From a virus, in the IMG/VR virus record IMGVR_UViG_3300049184_000035, positions 1 through 30,521 of that record: a stretch of 30,521 nt of DNA; one strand, 5' to 3'. Made by a program: the position numbers and the translations under genes. Shown here in pieces: positions 23,074 to 28,887 of the stretch. The notes below the pieces were generated by a model that saw nothing but the letters and a program-made list of their open reading frames with translations, was not told where the DNA came from and made no database searches. Numbering within the stretch: the stretch's first letter is position 1; every line of letters starts with the position of its first letter.

Positions 23074-23756
23074 GCCGCATCTCCTAGAAAATGCCCGCGG
23101 TGCTCCGCTACCGCTCGTTGGTATGCGGCGGATGCGTCTTCTTTCTCGGTAAAGCGTCCTAAACTTTTGGTCTTCCCCCCTACGCGGATAGACGCGAACC
23201 ACTTGTGCTTACGATTGTCCCAGGTAACCCCTGTGAATCCGCTCTTGTTGTTCGGATGCTGAGGCAGGTTCCAATTGTTTTCCTGTAGAGAGCACCCCCG
23301 CAAGTTTGCTAGGCGGTTATTCAATCTGTCGCGGTCAATGTGATCGGTAGCTTCAGGCCAAACACCAAACTCATAGAACCAAGCAAGTCTGTGAAGAAGA
23401 ACACTGTGCCCAGCAAGAGAGGTCGACAGGTAGCCGTGACTACCCAATGTCCCAAGCACCCTACCGGCCGGGGAATTTTGTCTGGATAACCGCGCCGTGA
23501 ATATCCCCGTCTCAGGATCGTAATGAACACATGCCTTCACATATTCCACTGTTAGGGATTTCGAATTAGCTGCGCGGTGCAGATATTCCCAAGCTGCAAG
23601 GCGAGGGTCAGGAGACTGCATCAATAACCGAAGGGTTATTTTGGCTCGATACACATCAAACGATTTTACTCGTCCAAGACTGTTCCTATACCGAATGATG
23701 TCTTTCGCCAGCTCATCGCCAAGGATTGGGGAAAGGACTTCCATTATCTCGTTCAT
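23070..23756 (-). CDS. HNH homing endonuclease with AP2 domain, fused to a partial copy of the neighbouring gene's N-terminus
   Basis: The protein (228 aa) has three parts. Residues 1-62 are a helical domain resembling the start of the next gene's product. Residues about 66-165 form an HNH nuclease: HYDPETGIFTARL, LHRLAWFYEFGVWP, then TDHIDRDRLNNRLANLRGCS, with His122, Asp138-His139 and Asn147-Asn148. Residues about 172-222 form an AP2 DNA-binding domain: SGFTGVTWDNRKHKW, SIRVGGKTKSLGRF, EDASAAYQRAVAEH. HNH-AP2 proteins are free-standing homing endonucleases. It overlaps both neighbours by 4 bases (ATGA), so it has been built into the operon without breaking translation. Confidence 0.9.
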   Translation of the reverse strand: MNEIMEVLSPILGDELAKDIIRYRNSLGRVKSFDVYRAKITLRLLMQSPDPRLAAWEYLHRAANSKSLTVEYVKACVHYDPETGIFTARLSRQNSPAGRVLGTLGSHGYLSTSLAGHSVLLHRLAWFYEFGVWPEATDHIDRDRLNNRLANLRGCSLQENNWNLPQHPNNKSGFTGVTWDNRKHKWFASIRVGGKTKSLGRFTEKEDASAAYQRAVAEHRGHFLGDAA

Positions 23757-24115
23757 GCTGCCAAATTCTCCTCATGGTTTTGGACAATCACGACGCACGG
23801 CGCCGGGAGACCTTCCCCCCATGTCATAACCAACCGCTCGCAAAGGTGATCGTCCTTGACTACGCCGTGCATGACGAGAAAATCGGACACGGCCTTTTCA
23901 TAATTCCCTAGATCGCGCTGGCGCTTGTCAGGGCGCTGGAGGCATATCGACAGGCTGTAGGCGCCAAGCCCTTGACGGTGGCTACCCTTGACCGCTGTAG
24001 AGGCTTCCTTGATCCAATCGACATACTGCGCCGTCTTGTGCCGGCCGCGCTTGTTGCCGCCGTTGGCATAGGCGCTGTTCACGGACGGGGGGAACGGGAG
24101 GTGCAGCTTGATCAC
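23753..24115 (-). CDS. rusA: RusA-family Holliday junction resolvase (120 aa)
   Basis: RusA-type enzymes resolve four-way junctions during phage recombination and packaging. Visible motifs are LPFPPSVNSAY at the start, RPDKRQRDLGNYEKAVSD (61-78) and HGVVKDDHL (83-91), where the conserved aspartates lie (Asp68, Asp88/89). Where E. coli RusA has a second Asp two residues after the first (RDLDN), this protein has Gly70. This may be a family variant or may affect catalysis. The start codon is GTG, overlapping the methyltransferase stop (GTGA). Confidence 0.88.
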   Translation of the reverse strand: MIKLHLPFPPSVNSAYANGGNKRGRHKTAQYVDWIKEASTAVKGSHRQGLGAYSLSICLQRPDKRQRDLGNYEKAVSDFLVMHGVVKDDHLCERLVMTWGEGLPAPCVVIVQNHEENLAA

Positions 24116-24894
24116 AGCAGCGCCTCCTGCTTAGGTTGTTCACGCTTGGGAGCGGAAACGAACATGTCAGGCTGCTGGTAGGCCTTGCGGATGCGCTCGC
24201 AGGCAGCGTTGAAATAAGGCTCGTGCATCTCTATACCGACGAACCGGCGGCCGGCCTTCACGCATGCAACGCCTGTCGTTCCGCTACCCATGAAAGGGTC
24301 AAGGATGGTTTCCGCGTCGGGAACGTGGGTCAGGCACCATTCCATGACGCCGAGCGGCTTTTGGGTCGGGTGGAAGCGCTCCTCTTGGCCCTTGCGGATC
24401 ATGCCGTTCCAGCGCCAGTTGATCCGGCGAACGGCTTTCTTCAGATTGGTCCACGCGAGTTCACAGTCGGCGAAGTCTCCGGTATTTTCCTTATCCCAGA
24501 CGAGCCAGCATGGCGTCGGTCCGAGGGTAAAATAGTTGCCACCGAAGATAATCTGGTGCTTAGAAATCTTGCAGATGAGGTCTATCGATTCTTGCGGCGC
24601 TGGCGCCTTGTCCCAGTCGAAATCACCGTAGTCTCGGGCAGGGGCCGCGTTCTCGCGGGAAGCGACCTTCTTGGAATTTTCATTGATGCCGTATGGCGGG
24701 TCCGTCACAACCGCACCGACCCCCTCGAGGGCTGGCATGATTTCCATGCAATCGCCTAGATAGAGTTCGCACTGTCCGATCACTTCGACCCGTTTAGCCG
24801 CAGGGCAACGCTCCTGCAGAAGCCGCGCACGATTGGCAGCGATGGCAACGTTGTAGCTTTCAAAGCTGTCTTTCTGCGCGTCGTATTCGGTCAT
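24112..24894 (-). CDS. DNA N6-adenine methyltransferase, beta-type (260 aa)
   Basis: The order of motifs is catalytic DPPYG (65-69) first and SAM-binding DPFMGSGTT (199-207) last, with FHPTQKP between. This is the layout of beta-class amino-methyltransferases such as CcrM-like enzymes. ELYLGDCMEIMPAL before DPPYG and VWDKENTGDFADCE are typical of phage orphan methylases. It would methylate phage DNA to resist restriction or to mark it; the recognition sequence is unknown. The start is the ATG at 24894 with AAGGAG 9 bases upstream. An upstream frame to 24963 lies in another gene. Confidence 0.88.
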   Translation of the reverse strand: MTEYDAQKDSFESYNVAIAANRARLLQERCPAAKRVEVIGQCELYLGDCMEIMPALEGVGAVVTDPPYGINENSKKVASRENAAPARDYGDFDWDKAPAPQESIDLICKISKHQIIFGGNYFTLGPTPCWLVWDKENTGDFADCELAWTNLKKAVRRINWRWNGMIRKGQEERFHPTQKPLGVMEWCLTHVPDAETILDPFMGSGTTGVACVKAGRRFVGIEMHEPYFNAACERIRKAYQQPDMFVSAPKREQPKQEALL

Positions 24895-24896
24895 GC

Positions 24897-25190
24897 TTAA
24901 AAGCTCCTTGGGGGCACAAACAGGCACAGTGCGCGGCCATCCTCGCTGCCGGCGATCGTGCAAAGATGAAACTTCCCGTCAGGACTGTCCTTGATCCGCT
25001 TGTCCAGGTACGGGATGGTCTCCCCATTTCCGGCGATGTATCCGGTCGGTGTCTCGCGTACCGATGCGTCAGGGACTTCCCGGCAATCCTGATTGGAGCA
25101 ACAGCTAAAAGGATATGCCCAGCCAGATTTCGCGTCGTGCGCGAGTGCATTTGTCGACAGTAAGACCGTGAGGAGGAGATAGCGGGTCAT
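24897..25190 (-). CDS. Secreted cysteine-rich small protein (97 aa)
   Basis: A signal peptide is visible (TRYLLLTVLLSTNALA, likely cleaved near residue 17). A mature part with five cysteines (30, 31, 36, 77, 89) follows, with GWAYPFSCCSNQDCREVP, SPDGKFHLCT and LCLFVPPRSF. Similar periplasmic proteins are, to my knowledge, common in rhizobial genomes. Inside a phage early operon it is unexpected and may be a cargo gene. The ATG overlaps the preceding stop as ATGA. Confidence 0.8.
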   Translation of the reverse strand: MTRYLLLTVLLSTNALAHDAKSGWAYPFSCCSNQDCREVPDASVRETPTGYIAGNGETIPYLDKRIKDSPDGKFHLCTIAGSEDGRALCLFVPPRSF

Positions 25191-25786
25191 GCTGCGGCCT
25201 GTTCGTCAGCGGCCGGCGCCCCGAATTCGAGCAAGGCGATCCATTCGGCTTTCTGAATGTTCGCCAACTTCAGCAGGTCGATGATTTCGTATGTATCCAC
25301 ACGCATGTCACGCCGCTCGCGAAGACCGCGAACACGGCGGCGCGTCCATCCGTCGCCAATCTCGGAAAGGCGATGGAAGCAAATCTCTAGCGCCTCGGCT
25401 ATGCTGACGGATCGGTCAAACTGCTCGAAAGCGCGCTCAAGAATATACCCGGCGAGGATCATGTCCCGCTCACGACGGGTTGAGATCAGCTTTGTCTCCC
25501 AAGCCTGTTTCTTCGCGCCATAAAGCTCACCAGAAGGAGTTGCGCAGTTTGCAATGAATGTCTGGATCTCTTCGGAGAATGCGAACCACTCCCCTTCGAC
25601 GCGATACTGTTTAAACATCGCCAGGATATTTCGCTCAACGTGGACACCACCGTCGATCGTTGCTAGCAGCCTGACTGGGCCAACATACCGAGCGATGTCA
25701 CAAAGACGCCGCTCGATACTCTGGGCATGCCCGATTTTGACCTGCGCTCGATCCGTCTCTTTGACTGCGAAATATACCTTCATCAT
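25187..25786 (-). CDS. GIY-YIG-like (T5orf172/Mug113-type) nuclease-domain protein (199 aa)
   Basis: Residues about 3-80 match the T5orf172-type GIY-YIG fold: KVYFAVKE, VKIGHAQSIERRL, ERNILAMFKQYRVEGEWF. The aromatic Tyr5, Arg26/Arg27 and Glu51 match the expected catalytic positions. A C-terminal helical region (about 95-199) with RRRVRGLRERRDMRVD resembles a small DNA-binding segment. A second protein with the same domain is encoded at 27730-28089. The role is unknown; nicking of DNA is plausible. It follows the previous gene without a gap. Confidence 0.7.
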   Translation of the reverse strand: MMKVYFAVKETDRAQVKIGHAQSIERRLCDIARYVGPVRLLATIDGGVHVERNILAMFKQYRVEGEWFAFSEEIQTFIANCATPSGELYGAKKQAWETKLISTRRERDMILAGYILERAFEQFDRSVSIAEALEICFHRLSEIGDGWTRRRVRGLRERRDMRVDTYEIIDLLKLANIQKAEWIALLEFGAPAADEQAAA

Positions 25787-26221
25787 TCACGCTTTCTTCG
25801 ATTGAGTTTCAGTCGTAGCCATTCCCAAAGTCGCCGGAGCAGGCTCTTTGTTAGACGTTTCATTGTTTCCTCTTGTCCCTAGACGTTCGTCTCGGTAGCG
25901 GTCAGCCGCTGCCTCGTTAACCTGGCATACTTGGTCGTAGTACAGCTTCAGACGACGGTAATATTCGCCTGCAACATCCTTCATGCCCCTCGTCTTGTAT
26001 TGGAGGCGGTAGAGATAGCTTTCCGGAACTCCGCTGTTCTCGGAGAGACGATGGCGGACCAGATATTCCTTGTCGCCACGGCCCTTGAATTCAAGGTCCA
26101 TAAGCTTGCCAGTCCAACCAATTGCTTCTTCTAACGCGATGCTACTCATCTCTGCCTCGGAGCGTTTCTTTCCAAATCCGGAGCCGTTTTTGTCCGGTCG
26201 TGAACCATAATTGCCGTACAT
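25787..26221 (-). CDS. Hypothetical 144-aa protein
   Basis: The most likely start is the ATG at 26221 (MYGNYGSRPDKNG), with AAGGA 8 bases upstream. An ATG at 26149 (MSSIALEEAIGW) is the alternative. The core (IALEEAIGWTGKLMDLEF, then LVRHRLSENSGVPESYLYRL and YYRRLKLYYDQVCQ) is helical and may include a helix-turn-helix-like stretch around SENSGVPESYLYRLQYK. The C-terminus is low-complexity and polar. A larger frame reaching 26428 would run through the divergent plus-strand gene. Confidence 0.65.
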   Translation of the reverse strand: MYGNYGSRPDKNGSGFGKKRSEAEMSSIALEEAIGWTGKLMDLEFKGRGDKEYLVRHRLSENSGVPESYLYRLQYKTRGMKDVAGEYYRRLKLYYDQVCQVNEAAADRYRDERLGTRGNNETSNKEPAPATLGMATTETQSKKA

Positions 26222-26267
26222 TCCTGCGTCCTTATGAGAGATTGAACTCGTACCAAGGAGTTCAGAA

Positions 26268-26492
26268 ATGCCCACAAGAACTACTTTTCTTACCGAGGGA
26301 GACGACGCGGACGGTCTTGCAGGACCTGGAAACGTCATCTCCTTCATTCGCCCCGAGTTGGGCCCGCTTAGTATTGGCGACTTAGCCGCAGTGATAGTCA
26401 GCGATGCCGCCGTAAGATTGCGCGGCAATTTTCAACTGCCGAGGATAGTGGCTCTGGCGATCCGGGAGGATGAAGACCGCCAGAGCCGTTGA
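26268..26492 (+). CDS. Small plus-strand gene (74 aa) within the early region
   Basis: AAGGAG lies 7 bases before the ATG, a strong ribosome site. The product begins MPTRTTFLTEGDDADGLAGP and continues NVISFIRPELGPLSIGDLAAVI and AAVRLRGNFQL, ending REDEDRQSR. It is divergent from the 144-aa gene and stands alone on this strand. The end of the gene forms one arm of a perfect 10-bp inverted repeat. The function is unknown. Confidence 0.5.
   Translation: MPTRTTFLTEGDDADGLAGPGNVISFIRPELGPLSIGDLAAVIVSDAAVRLRGNFQLPRIVALAIREDEDRQSR
26450..26487. repeat. Perfect 10-bp inverted repeat at the end of the plus-strand gene
   Basis: GGCTCTGGCG (26450-26459) and CGCCAGAGCC (26478-26487) are exact reverse complements around an 18-base loop. 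The structure covers the last codons of the 74-aa gene. Shortly after it comes a second palindrome, GGAGCGCTCC at 26494-26503. No T tract follows on the plus strand, so factor-independent termination is doubtful, although a 3'-end stabilising hairpin is possible. Confidence 0.55.
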
Positions 26493-26541
26493 AGGAGCGC
26501 TCCCTTGGGAGGGGTAAGCAAAGCGCTGCACCTCAATCGAA

Positions 26542-26754
26542 TTATTGGCCGTCGTAGAGACGGATGGCGTCGATCAGAACGTGATCAGGCATAGCGGCCA
26601 TTGCCTCTTCCGCTTGCTCGTCGTGCCGCCGCTTGATCTCGTTAGCGATGATCAGGCAGGCGCCGATGAGGAGTAAAACGCCGACAACCAACAGGGCGAA
26701 TAGAGACGCGCCCGTGACCAGAACGGCAGACCAATCGATGTCAATCATTTCCAT
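26542..26754 (-). CDS. 70-aa single-pass membrane protein
   Basis: One strong membrane segment lies at about residues 9-38 (SAVLVTGASLFALLVVGVLL). A basic KRRHDEQ and a C-terminal acidic/helical tail, MPDHVLIDAIRLYDG, follow. The ATG at 26754 lies inside the end of the upstream gene; a second ATG at 26748 is equally possible. It belongs to a run of small membrane-protein genes. Confidence 0.65.
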   Translation of the reverse strand: MEMIDIDWSAVLVTGASLFALLVVGVLLLIGACLIIANEIKRRHDEQAEEAMAAMPDHVLIDAIRLYDGQ

Positions 26755-26920
26755 CTCCGTTCGTGGCTATCCTCGTGGCTGCTGCGGAATCGAGAGCGGG
26801 GCGTGGAACCGCCGCACGAATTCTCGTCCCGCTCTCAACTAATGCCTGTACGAGGTAGTCAAATACCTCATCATCATCGAGTGCGTTCATGGCGGCTTTG
26901 ATGTCTACGGCCATGGTCAT
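26741..26920 (-). CDS. 59-aa hypothetical protein
   Basis: GGAGG lies 7 bases before the ATG at 26920, which overlaps the preceding stop as ATGA. The product has an acidic helical start (MTMAVDIKAAMNALDDDEVF, then YLVQALVESGTRIRAAV) and a polar tail. No domain is recognised. A longer frame to 26968 overlaps the neighbour and lacks a ribosome site. Confidence 0.65.
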   Translation of the reverse strand: MTMAVDIKAAMNALDDDEVFDYLVQALVESGTRIRAAVPRPALDSAAATRIATNGDGND

Positions 26921-27081
26921 TTCGCCACCTCCAACGAATGGTAGGCGAGCAGAGTGGCACCAGACCAATAGATGCTCGTGAGCATCTGCTCAGGGTCCAG
27001 CCCGAAGCCGATTGAATATTTTATGGTCTCGTAGAGGAGAGCGCCGATGATGAAACTGATGAAGAACAATTTCTTGCTCAT
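26917..27081 (-). CDS. 54-aa membrane protein
   Basis: The product begins MSKKLFFISFIIGALLYETI, a short membrane segment with a positive N-terminus. It continues YSIGFGLDPEQMLTSIYWSG and ATLLAYHSLEVAK. GAGGTGACACC precedes the ATG. Both ends overlap their neighbours as ATGA, and the gene is too coupled and well placed to be chance. Function unknown. Confidence 0.65.
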   Translation of the reverse strand: MSKKLFFISFIIGALLYETIKYSIGFGLDPEQMLTSIYWSGATLLAYHSLEVAK

Positions 27082-27242
27082 GGTGTCACCTCTTGAACTC
27101 GATAGGCCTTGCCTTCGTGATCGAAGTACCCGGCTTTGATCCGGCCGTTCATCACGTCATTGCTGGCGTTAATCGTCAGTAAGCCAGCGACGACAAGCCC
27201 TAGGGCGAAAGCAAGAGCGCCCATGCAGAAATCGCCGGCCAT
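27078..27242 (-). CDS. 54-aa membrane protein
   Basis: A hydrophobic N-terminal segment (MGALAFALGLVVAGLLTI) is followed by NASNDVMNGRIKAGYFDHEG and KAYRVQEVTP. Short proteins with one anchor and a GYFDHEGKAYRV-like tail are, as far as I know, common in rhizobial phages. It is coupled to both neighbours (TGATG at the start, ATGA at the end). Confidence 0.65.
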   Translation of the reverse strand: MAGDFCMGALAFALGLVVAGLLTINASNDVMNGRIKAGYFDHEGKAYRVQEVTP

Positions 27243-27373
27243 CAGTTTGCCTTACCGCCGCGGATGAGAACCAGGACCGGCTTTTTGATCGAGAGATCTT
27301 TCATCATCTCGTCTGCGAGAAGCGACCAGAACCAGAGAGCGTGGAATAGGATGTATGCGGGATGCATAGGCAT
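27242..27373 (-). CDS. 43-aa small protein with hydrophobic segment
   Basis: CGGAGGG lies 7 bases before the ATG. The product begins MPMHPAYILFHALWFWSLLA, a short hydrophobic aromatic segment that may insert in the membrane. It ends DEMMKDLSIKKPVLVLIRGG followed by KAN. It is coupled to the next gene by TGATG. Its function is unknown. Confidence 0.55.
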   Translation of the reverse strand: MPMHPAYILFHALWFWSLLADEMMKDLSIKKPVLVLIRGGKAN

Positions 27374-27388
27374 GGTCTGTCCCTCCGG

Positions 27389-27445
27389 TTACGGTTTGGC
27401 TATCTCGGATTTGAACTCTGCTTTGCTGGAAACAATGCGGGGCAT
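27389..27445 (-). CDS. 18-aa mini-gene
   Basis: A strong GGAGG lies 7 bases before an ATG that opens an 18-codon frame (MPRIVSSKAEFKSEIAKP), ending 16 bases before the next gene's start. The near-consensus ribosome site argues that the peptide or its translation matters, for instance as a leader peptide. So short a frame cannot be proven from sequence alone. Confidence 0.4.
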   Translation of the reverse strand: MPRIVSSKAEFKSEIAKP

Positions 27446-27475
27446 GCTGAAACCTCCGAAGGTAAAGGGTTAAAA

Positions 27476-27727
27476 ATGCGCTCTGTCGGAAAGGCCAAAA
27501 ACATTGACGGCGAATGGGTCTTCTTGTTCGACAACGGAGCGCCAGCGCTGTGGACCGACCTCGTCTCCGAGTTGAAAGAGGTCGGCGGTATCGTTCGAAT
27601 GAGCTTCGCCGCTATCTCGACCAATGGGGACGGCGTGCAGAAGGCTAGTGTCGTGGCTAGGCTTCGGATGCCAAAGGATGTGGCGTGGGCGTTGTGCCGC
27701 AGTCTTCACGAGATGCAGGGGGAGTGA
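27476..27727 (+). CDS. 83-aa plus-strand hypothetical protein
   Basis: The likely start is the ATG at 27476, with AAAGGG 6 bases upstream. A longer frame from 27362 overlaps the divergent mini-gene. The product has VGKAKNIDGEWVFLFDNGAP, VGGIVRMSFAAISTNGDGVQ and MPKDVAWALCRSLHEMQGE, a compact alpha/beta pattern with no known family. It is convergent with the GIY-YIG-like gene at 27730, whose stop lies 2 bases away. Confidence 0.55.
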   Translation: MRSVGKAKNIDGEWVFLFDNGAPALWTDLVSELKEVGGIVRMSFAAISTNGDGVQKASVVARLRMPKDVAWALCRSLHEMQGE

Positions 27728-27729
27728 GG

Positions 27730-28089
27730 TCATGCCGCTACCTCAAGCCGTCCGCTACGCTCAACAACATGCCGTCTGAGAGGGAATGCGGTGGCGCTCG
27801 CGTCGAATATCGTTGCGCTGTACCCAGCCGCAGGCTTCCAATTTTCGAATGCCTTCGCGATCCAGTCCTTCACGGCACCATCATTCCGAAACCATTCGCC
27901 ATGAACGCGATACGCGCGGAACTTTTTATGAAGAGAGCGCTCCTTGACGTGGTCCCCTTTCACATAACCCAGCATCGTGAGGATGACTGGGCTATGCGTC
28001 TGCATGGTACTCAGCCGCAGCTCTGGCGCAAAAGATCGGCCTATCTTGACGAGGCCGGCGCCTTCAATGGCGTAAATGCGCTGCATCAT
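27730..28089 (-). CDS. GIY-YIG-like (T5orf172/Mug113-type) protein (119 aa)
   Basis: The sequence has RIYAIEGAGLVKIGRSFAPE, a conserved Arg in LRLSTM, then VKERSLHKKFRAYRVHGEWF and a helical VKDWIAKAF. It is the same fold as the N-terminal half of the protein at 25187-25786, sharing VKIG, a Glu, and YRV-x-GEWF. The C-terminal ~35 residues have no clear domain. It is coupled to the Cro-like gene by ATGA and is therefore one of the first leftward genes after infection. Confidence 0.7.
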   Translation of the reverse strand: MMQRIYAIEGAGLVKIGRSFAPELRLSTMQTHSPVILTMLGYVKGDHVKERSLHKKFRAYRVHGEWFRNDGAVKDWIAKAFENWKPAAGYSATIFDASATAFPLRRHVVERSGRLEVAA

Positions 28090-28301
28090 AGCGACACCGC
28101 TTTCACGGGCTTTTCGAGGATGAAGTCATTCGGCTTCACTGCCCCCTTGGTCAGCTCCGCAATCTTCCTCATCTGGTCAGGGCGCGGGACACGCTCGCCG
28201 TATATCCATTTCCGAATTCCGGAAGCAGATAGGCCACCCATGTCAAAAGCGAACTGCTCTGGGCTGATGTTCTTATCGGTGAGGTACTGTGCGAGTTTCA
28301 T
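28086..28301 (-). CDS. Cro-like helix-turn-helix regulator (71 aa)
   Basis: This small helix-turn-helix protein starts MKLAQYLTDKNISPEQFAFD and contains GGLSASGIRKWIYGERVPRP, the recognition-helix region, and DQMRKIAELTKGAVKPNDF. Size, gene order and divergence from an XRE-family regulator are those of Cro. The proposed promoter (TTGCAA, 17 bases, TAAGAC) ends 6 bases before the ATG, with no ribosome site in between, so the messenger is probably leaderless. Operator copies lie inside and upstream of this promoter. Confidence 0.8.
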   Translation of the reverse strand: MKLAQYLTDKNISPEQFAFDMGGLSASGIRKWIYGERVPRPDQMRKIAELTKGAVKPNDFILEKPVKAVSL

Positions 28302-28312
28302 TCTTCTGTCTT

Positions 28313-28325
28313 ACCCAATCTGGGG
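28313..28325. promoter_or_regulatory. Operator O1 of the switch (ACCCAATCTGGGG)
   Basis: This is a near-palindrome of the CCCCA-N3-TGGGG family. It lies within the 17-base spacer between TTGCAA (28331-28336) and TAAGAC (28308-28313) of the leftward Cro-like promoter. Binding here would block RNA polymerase. It is one of five sites (others at 28337, 29655, 29681 and 29704). Confidence 0.75.
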
Positions 28326-28336
28326 AACATTTGCAA

Positions 28337-28349
28337 CCCCAAAATGGGG
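28337..28349. promoter_or_regulatory. Operator O2 of the switch (CCCCAAAATGGGG)
   Basis: This site has perfect 5-bp arms around AAA. Its centre is 24 bases from that of O1, a little over two helical turns. It lies just downstream, on the plus strand, of the shared TTGCAA, in the spacer of a possible weak rightward repressor promoter (ACAGAA as -10). The same 13-mer occurs exactly at 29681-29693. Confidence 0.8.
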
Positions 28350-28387
28350 CGCGACAGAAAATGTTTGAAGTGGGCATTTTACCCGAC

Positions 28388-28690
28388 ATGGGAAACAAAC
28401 TGAAATTGCTACGAAAAGCCAAAGACTGGACACACGAGCAGGCTGCAGAAGCCATGGGCATGTCGCGGAGCGGGTTCATAAAGCTTGAGCGCGGAGAGCG
28501 CCGGCTGACGCTGGACTACATCGGTAGAGCTGCAAAAGCCTTCGATGTCAGACCGGCCGATGTGATCGATGGAGATCTGGACGACGATCTAAACGAGCTT
28601 TTAGACCTGTGGGCGAAGATGGGAGAGGATGAGCGCGACCAGCTTCTGAGAAACGCCAGAATCTTCGCCGGTCGCGCTCCACAAGCCTAG
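28388..28690 (+). CDS. XRE-family repressor, CI-like (100 aa)
   Basis: The helix-turn-helix domain covers residues about 3-58: LKLLRKAKDWTHEQAAEAMG, MSRSGFIKLERGERRLTLDY, FDVRPADVI. A short acidic dimerisation-like tail follows (DLNELLDLWAKMGEDERDQL). There is no LexA/CI-type autoprotease domain, so induction must work differently from lambda. I prefer the ATG at 28388. The ATG at 28361 lies almost on the proposed promoter, and neither has a clear ribosome site. A degenerate operator (ACCCGACATGGGA, 28381-28393) overlaps the start, which may serve autoregulation. Confidence 0.8.
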   Translation: MGNKLKLLRKAKDWTHEQAAEAMGMSRSGFIKLERGERRLTLDYIGRAAKAFDVRPADVIDGDLDDDLNELLDLWAKMGEDERDQLLRNARIFAGRAPQA

Positions 28691-28887
28691 AGCCGCGCGA
28701 TAATTGCGCAGGTCGTTTTGTGGTTTACCTCAACACTCCAGTTTCCCCCATGCCGCGCTTTCATGGCCGCCCCTAACTGGTCAGCGTAGAACTGACAGAT
28801 ATCCTGGCTGGCTTCGGCGGGTTTTGGGAGAGTGATGGCGACTGCGACTGGAACAATGGATTTCAGGAATGTACGCCTATCTCGCAT
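28687..28887 (-). CDS. 66-aa secreted protein with Tat-like signal
   Basis: The N-terminus MRDRRTFLKSIVPVAVAITL fits a twin-arginine signal (RRxFLK) with a hydrophobic stretch. A likely cleavage site follows after PAEA, then a short mature part, SQDICQFYADQLGAAMKARH, with one further cysteine. GGGGAG lies 7 bases before the ATG. It is convergent with the repressor (4-base overlap of stop codons) and might be made in the lysogen. The function is unknown; a cargo or exclusion role is speculative. Confidence 0.65.
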   Translation of the reverse strand: MRDRRTFLKSIVPVAVAITLPKPAEASQDICQFYADQLGAAMKARHGGNWSVEVNHKTTCAIIARL

